From: Bog-159 sp963756605
GTDB taxonomy: Bacteria; Acidobacteriota; Terriglobia; Bryobacterales; Bryobacteraceae
Length of the DNA: 64,000 nt
Assembly: GCA_963756605.1 (NCBI GenBank)
Contig: CAVWOT010000021.1
Location: forward strand, 310,001 to 374,000
Reading direction: 5' to 3'
Positions 1 through 8,335 of this stretch are shown piece by piece. The stretch's first letter is position 1; every line of letters begins with the position of its first letter. The position numbers and the translations under genes were made by a program. Under the pieces are notes generated by a model. That model was given only the letters and a program-made list of their open reading frames with translations. It was not told the origin of the DNA and searched no databases.

Positions 1-2179
1 GCGTATCGTACACCCCGAAGCCGCCGCGCAGCACCGTCTTCTCATTGGCGGTGGGGCGCCAGGCAAAACCTACGCGAGGCACGACGCGCTGCGGCGCGGT
101 GCGCAGGCCTTGCGGCAATCCGGCCTGAGTGGCATCCAGCACCGGAGTGCAAGGCGCGCCATTCTCGGCCGGGCCGCTGGTGCTGCCCAGCGTCGGGCAG
201 GCGTTGAACGACGCCAGGAAAAGCGGCGCGAGGGTACTCTGCGCGCCATCCGGATAGGCTACTTCGCCCGATTTCGGCACTTGCACGAAGTTACCGATAT
301 TGCCGTACTCGTCGGTGTAACCGGGATGATATTCCCAACGTACACCGTACTCCAGCGTCAGCCGCGGACTCACGCGGAAAGAATCCTGCACATATACGCC
401 GTATTGCATGGCAAGACCGTAGTTGTCATGAACCACCTGATCGATGCCCGTATTAGTGGGCAGGCCCAGGAGGAAGTCGCCGAACGCATTGCCGGTGAAT
501 CCACCGGTGAAATTGAAATTGCCATAATTATCGCCGCCGATGAAGCCGAGCGGGGAGACGGCCTTAATGCGCCGGATATCGAACCCGAACTTGAAGTTGT
601 GGCGCCCTACGGTCCAAGTGGTGTTGTTATTCCACTGATACGTATTATTCTCACTTAGCGAGTTACCCCGATCGGTACAGAGACAAGTGAAGCCGGTCAT
701 ATCGATCTCCGAAAGACCGTTGAAGGGAAAATTAGGTCCCACGCCCTGTAAACCCAGCCCGTTGGTGAACTGCGCGCCGTTGAACGGCAAAGTCTGGGTG
801 GTCGGATTCAAGGTGAAGCCAAAACGGAATTCGTTGATCAGATTCGGGCGGATATTCCAGTTCCACGAAGTGGCCAGCAGCTTGTAATTGATCGCGAAGG
901 TCTCTGAAGGCACCAGCAGATCCTGCGGAGTGTCTTGCGAGATGTTCTTGTAACTGAAGCGCCCCATAAGAGACATATTGGACTTCAGGTAATGATCGAT
1001 GCGCGCATCGAACTGATCGGAATTGACGCTCTCATTCCGGTTTGTAATATAGTTCGCCGCATGCGGAGTATTCAGGTCGCCGGCGTTGGGCAGCGGATAC
1101 AGCGCCAGAAAACCGCCGGCCACCGAGTTGATCCGGTTTGCGGGAATCATGTCGTTGGGGAAGGGAGCGCCTGTGGTTGGGTCTGTTACGGTAATGCCGG
1201 AGGCGGAAAAATCACCGCCGCGCATGGCTTGCGTAGGTACCTGGTCCTGAATCGTTTCGGAGCGCGGCAGGCGCAAACCTTCGTACGTGCCGAAGTAGAA
1301 AGTCTTATTCCTGCCGTTGTATATATGCGGTATGACTACGGGACCGCCGGAGCTGACGCCGAAATCGTTGCTGGTAAGGGGAGGCTTTATGGTCTGGCCG
1401 AAAGCGGTCGCATTCAGGGCGGCGTTCTGCATGTACCAGAACAGGGCGCCATGCACATCGTTCGTGCCGCTCTTGGTAATGGTGGTGACGTCGCCCACTT
1501 CGGCGAACTCAGCCGTGTTGCCCGCGCCCTGCACTTTGATTTCGGAGATGCTCTCCACCGAGGGGAACGCGTCGCTGAGCGGGCTATTGCCCCCGACGTT
1601 GGTGATGGAGATGCCGTCGAGCGAGAATTGCGCCATGGATTGTATGCCGCCCTGGATCGAGAAATTGCCGCTGTCATCCGGCTGCACGCCGGGCAGCGCC
1701 GCGATCAGCGCATACGGGCTGGTACTGCCATTCATCCCGCGCACGTTTCCCGGCAGTGTGGTCAGCGCATTTCCATCCAGGCTGGATTGCACGGTTTGCG
1801 TGTCGGTAGCGATCACGCCCGCGCTAGCTTCGACTTGTACCGCCGTGGCGACCTGGCCTACTTGCAGGGCCACATCTACGCGCAGGGTCTGGCGCGCGAC
1901 CAGTTGCAGATCGTGGGCGATGGCCATTTGAAATCCGGGAGCTGCGACTTCCAGTTTGAAGTGGCCGGGCTGGACGTTCACAAATTCATAATCGCCCTTA
2001 GCGTCCGCCAGGGTGGCGCGGCTGACATTCTCATCGGTGTCGGTGAGCGTGACTTTGGCCTTTGGAACGACAGCGCCGGAGTTGTCTGTTACGGTGCCTA
2101 AGACCACACCAAAAGTCGATTGGGCCAATGCGGCGATCGGCGAAAACACGCATATCAGATAGACGAATAGCTTGGTCAC
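1..2179 (-). CDS. TonB-dependent-receptor-like protein with N-terminal carboxypeptidase regulatory-like domain (3' end outside window)
   Basis: Read on the minus strand from a GTG at 2179, preceded by a strong AGAGGAGG ribosome site. The protein opens with a signal peptide (MTKLFVYLICVFSPIAALAQ), then a carboxypeptidase-regulatory-like beta-sandwich (GTVTDNSGAVVPKAKVTL, about residues 23-100), a plug-like segment (LPGVQPDDSGNFSIQGG, then FSLDGISITNVGG) and the start of a long outer-membrane beta-barrel. At least 726 residues are present and the barrel end lies beyond base 1. Members of this family are thought to act as outer-membrane uptake receptors for large substrates. The substrate here is unknown. 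It is divergent from the acetamidase gene, and I saw no Fur-type box in the 130-bp gap. Confidence 0.85.
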   Translation of the reverse strand, partial: MTKLFVYLICVFSPIAALAQSTFGVVLGTVTDNSGAVVPKAKVTLTDTDENVSRATLADAKGDYEFVNVQPGHFKLEVAAPGFQMAIAHDLQLVARQTLRVDVALQVGQVATAVQVEASAGVIATDTQTVQSSLDGNALTTLPGNVRGMNGSTSPYALIAALPGVQPDDSGNFSIQGGIQSMAQFSLDGISITNVGGNSPLSDAFPSVESISEIKVQGAGNTAEFAEVGDVTTITKSGTNDVHGALFWYMQNAALNATAFGQTIKPPLTSNDFGVSSGGPVVIPHIYNGRNKTFYFGTYEGLRLPRSETIQDQVPTQAMRGGDFSASGITVTDPTTGAPFPNDMIPANRINSVAGGFLALYPLPNAGDLNTPHAANYITNRNESVNSDQFDARIDHYLKSNMSLMGRFSYKNISQDTPQDLLVPSETFAINYKLLATSWNWNIRPNLINEFRFGFTLNPTTQTLPFNGAQFTNGLGLQGVGPNFPFNGLSEIDMTGFTCLCTDRGNSLSENNTYQWNNNTTWTVGRHNFKFGFDIRRIKAVSPLGFIGGDNYGNFNFTGGFTGNAFGDFLLGLPTNTGIDQVVHDNYGLAMQYGVYVQDSFRVSPRLTLEYGVRWEYHPGYTDEYGNIGNFVQVPKSGEVAYPDGAQSTLAPLFLASFNACPTLGSTSGPAENGAPCTPVLDATQAGLPQGLRTAPQRVVPRVGFAWRPTANEKTVLRGGFGVYDT

Positions 2180-2309
2180 AAAACCAACCTCCTCTAGGGT
2201 ATTTTTAGCAGTGTATCGTAGTGATGGTAACCCCGCAAGGCCTTTTGCATAATTACAGCGGTGTTTCGATAGGGTTAACAAACAAAGTTCGGAAAATCGA
2301 GGGAGTAGG

Positions 2310-3323
2310 GTGCAAATTAAACTACTGTTGATTCTGACCACATTGCAGATAGGCGCCGCGGCACAGGAGCAGGCCAACTATACGCTTAAGGCGACTCCCA
2401 AGACAGTCGCCTGGGGATATTACGCGGCGAGCGCGCCGCCCGCTTTGCGCATCCACTCGGGCGATACGGTCGAGATCGAAACGTTGATCACCAACAGTCC
2501 GGCGCGCCTGGAAGCCGCGGGTGTGCCGCCGGCGCAGGTCGAGCCCGCTTTGCGCGAGATTTACCGCGAAGTCACCGACAAAGGGCCAGGCGGCCATATT
2601 CTGACGGGACCCATTTACGTGGAAGGCGCGGAGCCTGGCGACACGCTGGAGGTGCGTATCCGATCTATCCAGTTAGCCATTCCTTACGCGTATAACGGCT
2701 TCCGTCCGGGCGCTGGTTTTCTGCCGGACGATTTCCCGTACGCGCGCATCAAGATTATTCCGCTAGATCGGGAGAGAATGATCGCGCGATTCACGCCTGG
2801 CATTGAGATCCCGCTGCACCCGTTCTTCGGCAGCATGGGCGTGGCGCCGCCGGAGAATCTCGGCAGGATCAGCAGCGTGCCGCCCTGGTTTCACGCCGGG
2901 AACATCGACAACAAGGAGTTCGTGGCGGGCACTACGCTGTTCATCCCGGTGCACGCGCGCGGCGCGCTGTTTCAGGTGGGCGATGGCCACGCCGGACAAG
3001 GCAACGGCGAAGTGGATATTACGGCGCTCGAAACGTCGCTCACCGGCGTGTTTCAGTTCGTGGTGCGCAAGGATTTGCATTTACGCTGGCCGCGTGGTGA
3101 AACGCCGACGCATTATCTGACGATGGGGATGCATGAAGATTTACGCGAAGCCACCCGGCTGGCGGTTGAGGAAATGATCGATTTCCTTGTTACAGAGAAA
3201 CACCTGTCGCGGGACGACGCTTACATGCTAATCAGCGTGGCGGCGGACTTGAGTATTACGCAACTGGTGGATGGGAACAAGGGGGTGCATGCCACCATTG
3301 CGAAAGCTATCTTTTTGAAATAG
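2310..3323 (+). CDS. Acetamidase/formamidase family protein with signal peptide
   Basis: A 337-residue protein of the FmdA/AmdA family, which hydrolyses short amides to ammonia and the acid. Family hallmarks visible are HSGDTVEIET near residue 50, GPIYVEGAEPGDTLEVRI near 100, and GDGHAGQGNGEVDITALE near 235, which contains the typical metal/active-site histidine segment. The GTG start at 2310 gives a hydrophobic leader (MQIKLLLILTTLQIGAAAQ), so the enzyme is probably exported, whereas the classical amidases are cytoplasmic. The tail LVDGNKGVHATI is also typical of the family. It stands alone between a divergent receptor gene and a convergent cytochrome gene. The amide substrate cannot be told from sequence. 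Confidence 0.85.
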   Translation: MQIKLLLILTTLQIGAAAQEQANYTLKATPKTVAWGYYAASAPPALRIHSGDTVEIETLITNSPARLEAAGVPPAQVEPALREIYREVTDKGPGGHILTGPIYVEGAEPGDTLEVRIRSIQLAIPYAYNGFRPGAGFLPDDFPYARIKIIPLDRERMIARFTPGIEIPLHPFFGSMGVAPPENLGRISSVPPWFHAGNIDNKEFVAGTTLFIPVHARGALFQVGDGHAGQGNGEVDITALETSLTGVFQFVVRKDLHLRWPRGETPTHYLTMGMHEDLREATRLAVEEMIDFLVTEKHLSRDDAYMLISVAADLSITQLVDGNKGVHATIAKAIFLK

Positions 3324-3340
3324 TCTCTCACCGCGCCAAA

Positions 3341-4423
3341 TTAGGGAGCGGATGGCTTGGCGAATTTGGCATCGTCGACGGGCACGTTTTGCTGCGCCTC
3401 GTGGATCTGAATTGTAAATCGCCCGTTGATGCGCGCCAGCGTCCAGCGGAACGGCACCTTGACGCCGTCCAATTCGCGATAATCGGCGTAATCGATCTGG
3501 GTCGGATTGCGGCCGATGGGCGTATCGGTATAGCGCACCTGCCGCAGCAGCAAGCCGGACGATTGATCGAAATAGAGCCGTACCGGCGGTTGGCCCTGGC
3601 GCATGCAAACCAGCGTGAAAACAGCCTGGTCGCCGATCTTGTCGGGCCGTCCTACGCGGAATCCGCTGAAGATTTCCTTCATGTGGGTGGGGAAGTAGAA
3701 ATCGGCATCCAGCCGGGCGGCTTCGGCTTCCTGGCCGGACATATCGCGCGCCGGGTGCCCATTGCCCCCGCCAAGCCATCCGCCCTGACCATCGAAGGCG
3801 GTGATGCTTTGGGTCGCCCCGTGCGTCACGGACATGCGCTTGTCGGGCGCCTTCGCGAAGACTTCGATGGCTGTTTCGTGGCCCATGACGGTGATGCTGC
3901 CCTTCGACACGCGGCTGGAGATTTTGTGCAGTGCTTCGGCTCCGCCCACCGCGGCGACGTACTTCTCTAATAACTGATCGGCAGTGGGCGCGGCGGCCGC
4001 AGGGGCGGCAGCTGCCTCAGCGTGCGGGGGCTCCGCGTCGATCGTTACCACGGGCGGAGTTCCCACCGGATCGTTATTGCCGCGATGGCAGGAGTAGCAC
4101 GTCACTTCCTTGCGTCCGTTGAAGCTGTCCTTATTTAGGGCAAGCGTCATCGTGATCATGTGCCGCGCGGTTTTCTTCTCCGGCTTGTCGTCGGCATCGA
4201 ATTTATGTTCCACGTGGCAGAACTCGCATTCCACACCCAGCGAGGCCGCGATGAATTGCATGGCCGGCAACACCTGATCGGCCGGCGTACCCTGCAAAAC
4301 CTGAATGTTTTTGAAGGCTTGCTCGGCGGTTTTGCCGGCGGTAGCGGGCTGCGCATTTGCCGGCAGCGAAAAAGCGAGAGCACAGGCCACCAGGGCGGCC
4401 GAAGACAGCTTTCTGGACTGCAT
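3341..4423 (-). CDS. Di-haem c-type cytochrome of the reaction-centre cytochrome family, with LolA-like C-terminal domain
   Basis: A 360-residue exported protein with a signal peptide (MQSRKLSSAALVACALAFSL... ANA). Two haem motifs are visible, CEFCH near residue 75 and CYSCH near 115, with the spacing LGVECEFCHVEH / VTCYSCHRGN seen in acidobacterial members of the photosynthetic reaction-centre cytochrome c family (PF02276). After a proline/alanine linker (about 130-160) comes a roughly 200-residue region beginning KISSRVSKGSITVMG and ending VDDAKFAKP. It resembles the LolA/LppX-type half-barrel of periplasmic lipid-binding proteins. Classical reaction-centre subunits carry four haems, so this is a reduced non-photosynthetic form with an added domain. 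The function is unknown; periplasmic electron transfer is an inference. Confidence 0.8.
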   Translation of the reverse strand: MQSRKLSSAALVACALAFSLPANAQPATAGKTAEQAFKNIQVLQGTPADQVLPAMQFIAASLGVECEFCHVEHKFDADDKPEKKTARHMITMTLALNKDSFNGRKEVTCYSCHRGNNDPVGTPPVVTIDAEPPHAEAAAAPAAAAPTADQLLEKYVAAVGGAEALHKISSRVSKGSITVMGHETAIEVFAKAPDKRMSVTHGATQSITAFDGQGGWLGGGNGHPARDMSGQEAEAARLDADFYFPTHMKEIFSGFRVGRPDKIGDQAVFTLVCMRQGQPPVRLYFDQSSGLLLRQVRYTDTPIGRNPTQIDYADYRELDGVKVPFRWTLARINGRFTIQIHEAQQNVPVDDAKFAKPSAP

Positions 4424-4474
4424 TCCTAGAGACTACCACTAGAGGCGGTTCTCGACGCCAGCCGGCTATAGCCG

Positions 4475-4502
4475 TTGACAATATATCCATACTGGATATA
4501 AT
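4475..4502 (+). promoter_or_regulatory. Promoter with embedded palindromic operator for the PadR gene
   Basis: A consensus -35 TTGACA (4475-4480) and -10 TATAAT (4497-4502) are separated by 16 bp. Between and overlapping them lies a perfect 7-bp inverted repeat with a 5-bp spacer, TATATCC-ATACT-GGATATA (4482-4500). The GTG start of the PadR gene is at 4508, only 5 bp after the -10, so the transcript would be nearly leaderless. The position of the palindrome suggests autorepression by PadR; binding itself is inferred. Confidence 0.75.
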
Positions 4503-4507
4503 AAAAC

Positions 4508-4867
4508 GTGCGAGAAAATTTGCAGCCTGACGCGCTGCTGCCTCTGCAGCCCGCGACTTTCCATATTCTTTTAGCCGTAGCTGAAGAGGACCGGCACGGC
4601 TATGCCATCATCCAGGACGTGGCGGCCCGCACCAACGGCGAGCTCAAGCTCAGCGCGGGGACCCTTTACCGCTCGATCCAGCGCATGCTCGAACAGGGAT
4701 TGATCGTGGAGAGCCGGGAACGTCCGGCGCCGGAGTTGGACGACGAGCGCCGTCGGTATTATCGCATCACGCCGTTCGGAACGGCGGTGGCGCGGGCGGA
4801 GGCGCGCCGGCTCACCCAACTGGTGCGCATGGCGCGCGACCGCGGATTCGCTTCGGGGAGGGCATGA
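4508..4867 (+). CDS. PadR family transcriptional regulator
   Basis: A 119-residue winged-helix protein. The PadR signature is clear: ILLAVAEEDRHGYAIIQDV (helix 1 to 2), LSAGTLYRSIQRMLEQGLI (recognition helix, about residues 55-75), then a wing ending RRYYRITPFGTAVARAEARR. It lacks a long C-terminal dimerisation arm, as usual for the short PadR-s2 subfamily. A GTG start is chosen because the helix 1 motif requires it and the promoter ends just before. Its stop overlaps the ATG of the downstream permease by four bases (ATGA), so the two are translationally coupled. This PadR-ADOP pairing is typical in Acidobacteria. It probably represses its own operon. Confidence 0.9.
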   Translation: MRENLQPDALLPLQPATFHILLAVAEEDRHGYAIIQDVAARTNGELKLSAGTLYRSIQRMLEQGLIVESRERPAPELDDERRRYYRITPFGTAVARAEARRLTQLVRMARDRGFASGRA

Positions 4868-7464
4868 TGGGCGTTTACGATTTTCTTCTGCGGCTGTATC
4901 CAGCCTCATTCCGCGCGGAGTATGGCACGGAGATGCGCGCGATCTGGACCCGGCGCCGGCGTGACGCCGGAGGGCCGCTGGCGGTCGCGGCGCTGTGGAT
5001 TGCGACTGGGGGCGAAGTCCTCGCCAACGCCGCGGCGGTGCACTGGGATATTCTGCGGCAGGATCTGCGCTATACGGCGCGCACGCTGGCGCGCTCTCCT
5101 GGATTTGCACTCACTGCGCTGCTGGTGCTGGCGCTGGGTGTGGGCGCGAATACCGCGGCATTCTCGATAACGGATTTCGTACTGATCCGGCCGCTGCCGT
5201 TTCCCGAAGCGGACCGGCTGGTGGCCTTATGGGAGAAGGTGCCCAGCTACGGACAGATGGAGCTATCGCCCGCGAACTTCGTGGATTGGAAGCACATGAG
5301 CAAGTCCTTCGAAGGCATGGGTGGGTATTGGGACAGGTCGGTGAACCTGGTGGGGCAAGGCGATCCAGAGCATCTGGAAGGGGCGGCGGCTACCGCGGAT
5401 CTGTTTAGGGTGTTGGGCGTGCATCCCATGATGGGGCGTCTTTTCACGCCCGCGGAAGACCGCGAAGGCGCGTCCGGCACGCTGTTGCTGAGCTACCAGT
5501 TATGGCAGGCGCTATTCGCCGGCGATGCCGGCGTGATCGGCCGGCGCGTGAATCTGGACAACGAGGCGTTTGAGATTATCGGCGTGATGCCGCGGGATTT
5601 TCATTTTCCCAGCCGTTATACCGAATTCTGGATGCCGATGCGTTTCCGTGAGCATGACGGCGATTTTCTGGACCGCACGAATAACTACATCAGCGTGGTG
5701 GCGCGGCTGAATCCCGGCGTTTCGTTGGACCGGGCCAGGGCGGAGATGGGCGTAGTGACCGGGCTGCTGGAGAAGCAATATGCGGATAATAAGAACACCG
5801 GCGCCACGATCGGCCTCTTGCGCGACGAAGGGTTGTCGCGCCAGTCCCGCCCGCTGTTGATCGCGCTGAGCGGCGCGGCGATTTGCGTCCTGCTGATCGC
5901 CTGCGCGAACCTGGCGAATCTCCTGCTGGCACGCGGTCTGGCGCGGCAGAGGGAGTTATCCGTGAGGGCGGCCATGGGCGCGGGACGCGAGCGGCTGGTG
6001 CGCCAGATGCTGACCGAGAGCCTGGTGCTGGCCGCGGCGGGAGGCGCGCTGGGCGTGCTGCTGGCGGCCGCCGCCTTGCCTCTGCTCGGCAAGCTGGTGC
6101 CCATGTCGCTGCCCATAGCGCAGGCACCGTCGATCGACTTGCGCGTGCTGATTTTCGCGGGGGTGATCTCAGGCCTCACCGGAATTGGGTTTGGCGTACT
6201 TCCGGCGTGGCGCGCTTGCCGTGACGAGGATTTCACGGCACTACGGGAAGGCACGCGCGCGGGTGGAGGGCGCAAGGAACGGCTGCGCTCCGCGCTGGTA
6301 ATCGGGGAAGTGACAGCTTCGGTGGTGCTGCTGGTATCCGCGGGCTTGCTGGTGAAGGCGCTGTGGCGGATCCAGGCGACCGATCCCGGCTTTCGCGCGG
6401 ATGGCGCATTGACCCTGCGGACCGCGCTGCCAATCCCGAAATACAACGATACGGCCCGCCGCGCGGAGTTCTACACGCAGGTACTTTCCGGAGTAAAAGC
6501 TCTGCCGGGCGTCTCGAATGCCGCGTATATCAGTTTCCTGCCCATGACCATGCGCGGCGGCATCTGGCCTGTCAGCATGGCTGGCGAGCCGGAAGAGACG
6601 CAGAGATCCGGGACGCACAACGCCAGCCTGCGTTATGTGACGCCGGGATTCTTCGCCACCATGGGCATACCGGTCGAGCGCGGGCGCGACGTCAGCGAAG
6701 CGGATAGTTTCGATGCGCCGTGGACCGCCGTGGTGAGCGAGTCATTCGCGCGCCGTTATTGGGCGGGCCACGATCCACTGGGCCGGCACTTCAAGATAGC
6801 GTTTTCGGACCGGACGGTGGTTGGAGTGGTGGGCGATATCCGCGTGCGGGGACTCGAACAGGACAGCGAGCCGCAGGTGTATTTACCCTACCGGCAGGTG
6901 AAGGATGAGTGGTTGATCGGGTATGTGCCGAAGGACCTGGTGATTCGTTCCGCGATACCGCCGGGAGGGCTGTTGCCGGCCGTGCGCAGGATCATTCACA
7001 GCGCGGATGCCGAGCAGCCCATCTCGGACGTGCGCACTATGGAGAATATTGTCGCAGGCGAGACGGCATCGCGCGCCGCGCAAGTGCGCGTGCTCGGATT
7101 ATTCGCGGCGATCGCGTTTCTGCTGGCGGGGGTGGGCATTCACGGACTGCTGTCGTTTGCGGTATCGCGGCGGATGCAGGAGATTGGCGTGCGGATCGCG
7201 CTGGGCGCCCGCCCGGGCGGGATCGTCAAAATGATCGTGGGGCAAGGGGCGGCGCTGGCGGCTATCGGAGTGCTGCCGGGGGTCGTCCTGGCTTACGCCG
7301 CGGGGCGGGCCATGGAGGGTCTGCTGGCGGGCGTGCAGCCGGGCGATGCCGTCACGTTCGCGAGCGCCATCGGGTTGTGCGTGTTGATGACCGTACTGGG
7401 CAGTTTTCTGCCCGCCTGGCGGGCGGTACGGATCGACCCGATTCAGGCGATCCGGTCGGAGTGA
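4864..7464 (+). CDS. ADOP-family MacB-like ABC transporter permease
   Basis: An 866-residue inner-membrane protein with the duplicated architecture of the acidobacterial duplicated orphan permeases. A short N-terminal prefix (MMGVYDFLLRLYPASFRAEY) is followed by the first transmembrane helix (FALTALLVLALGVGANTAAF, about residue 80), a MacB-type periplasmic core domain (about 100-300), and an FtsX-like bundle including ICVLLIACANLANLLLARGL near 345. A second helix/periplasmic/FtsX half follows, ending PAWRAVRIDPIQAIR. MacB/FtsX permeases transmit force to the periplasm for efflux or cell-envelope work. No ATPase gene lies nearby, as expected of the orphan class. Expression is presumably controlled by the coupled PadR protein. 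Confidence 0.9.
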   Translation: MMGVYDFLLRLYPASFRAEYGTEMRAIWTRRRRDAGGPLAVAALWIATGGEVLANAAAVHWDILRQDLRYTARTLARSPGFALTALLVLALGVGANTAAFSITDFVLIRPLPFPEADRLVALWEKVPSYGQMELSPANFVDWKHMSKSFEGMGGYWDRSVNLVGQGDPEHLEGAAATADLFRVLGVHPMMGRLFTPAEDREGASGTLLLSYQLWQALFAGDAGVIGRRVNLDNEAFEIIGVMPRDFHFPSRYTEFWMPMRFREHDGDFLDRTNNYISVVARLNPGVSLDRARAEMGVVTGLLEKQYADNKNTGATIGLLRDEGLSRQSRPLLIALSGAAICVLLIACANLANLLLARGLARQRELSVRAAMGAGRERLVRQMLTESLVLAAAGGALGVLLAAAALPLLGKLVPMSLPIAQAPSIDLRVLIFAGVISGLTGIGFGVLPAWRACRDEDFTALREGTRAGGGRKERLRSALVIGEVTASVVLLVSAGLLVKALWRIQATDPGFRADGALTLRTALPIPKYNDTARRAEFYTQVLSGVKALPGVSNAAYISFLPMTMRGGIWPVSMAGEPEETQRSGTHNASLRYVTPGFFATMGIPVERGRDVSEADSFDAPWTAVVSESFARRYWAGHDPLGRHFKIAFSDRTVVGVVGDIRVRGLEQDSEPQVYLPYRQVKDEWLIGYVPKDLVIRSAIPPGGLLPAVRRIIHSADAEQPISDVRTMENIVAGETASRAAQVRVLGLFAAIAFLLAGVGIHGLLSFAVSRRMQEIGVRIALGARPGGIVKMIVGQGAALAAIGVLPGVVLAYAAGRAMEGLLAGVQPGDAVTFASAIGLCVLMTVLGSFLPAWRAVRIDPIQAIRSE

Positions 7465-7481
7465 GGTACATATTCGTGGCA

Positions 7482-7500
7482 GGCGGCCTGCGAGGCCGCC
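7482..7500 (+). terminator. GC-rich hairpin after the permease gene
   Basis: A perfect inverted repeat GGCGGCCT-GCG-AGGCCGCC starts 18 bp after the ADOP stop codon. It could end the PadR-ADOP transcript, but no T-run follows, so it may instead be a Rho-dependent pause site or a repeat remnant. Confidence 0.4.
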
Positions 7501-7597
7501 CTCTTCCTGGAAACAAGATCTGGTTCCAGCAAAAGGGGCCACCGAATCGCTCGGAAGCGCGGTTCTTATAGTTTTAATCTGCTTATGCGCGTAGCCG

Positions 7598-8300
7598 GCT
7601 GGAGCGGCGTCCGGTGTGGAAGCCGTGGCATCGCATGATCTGCACGAAGGCCTTTCGCACGATGTGCACCGGGGTCTGAAGGGGATCGTAATTCTGCGCC
7701 ACAGCCCTCTGGTTAGCGAGAGATACTTCAACGGCGACAGCGCCGATACACTGCACGACATACGGTCCACAACAAAAAGCATCACAGCTGTGCTGATGGG
7801 GATCGCCATCCAGCGCGGCTACGTACGCAGTGTTGGCGATTCGATGGCTGCGTATCAGCCTAAGCTGCCGCATGACGGAAAGCAGGAAATCACGATCCGC
7901 GAGCTGCTGAAAATGCGGTCCGGATTGGACGCAGATGATGAGGGTCCCAACTCACCCGGCAATGATGACAGGCTGGGTCAGTCTACTGCTCGCTCAACGC
8001 GTTTCTGGCGGGAGCGATCATAGAGAACGCCGCCAAAGTGGCGCTCGATGTTCCGGTCGGCCGGACCACCGGTCAGGGGAATCTGCGCAGAACCACACGC
8101 GATGAGGCGGCGATTGGCCGGTCGTTCTTAACTGTTGCCAGACCAGTGGGCGGCAGATTATCCCGCGTGCGTGAGTGGAGTACCTCGTTCCGGCGCTGCA
8201 AATGGTGGTGGCGATTACTTCCAGCGCTTATGGTCAACGTTATGGGCAGCGGCGGTCGCAGGAGATTTTGCTGAGGATCTTAGCGGCCACGCAGCCATGA
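7598..8300 (+). pseudogene. Decayed serine hydrolase (beta-lactamase class C family)
   Basis: Three reading-frame pieces together match one serine hydrolase of the beta-lactamase/PBP-like family. The first (GTG 7616 to about 7975) has the N-terminal part with the catalytic SxxK as STTK in HDIRSTTKSITAVLMG, plus ITIRELLKMRSGLDAD. The second frame, from about 7978, reads VYCSLNAFLAGAIIENAAK, the Tyr-x-Ser/Asn motif region. The third, from about 8180, reads YLVPALQMVVAITSSAYG and stops at 8298-8300. The segment between the second and third pieces is missing, so both frameshifts and a deletion have occurred. The signal peptide expected for the family is also absent. No functional product is likely. 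Confidence 0.75.
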
Positions 8301-8335
8301 GCGCCGCCGGATGAGGGCGCCTGCCCCACTCTGAT

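Noticed and set aside
935..2101. 388-codon plus-strand frame opposite the first receptor gene
   Set aside because: The minus strand encodes a clear signal peptide, regulatory-like domain and plug; the plus frame has no family motif.
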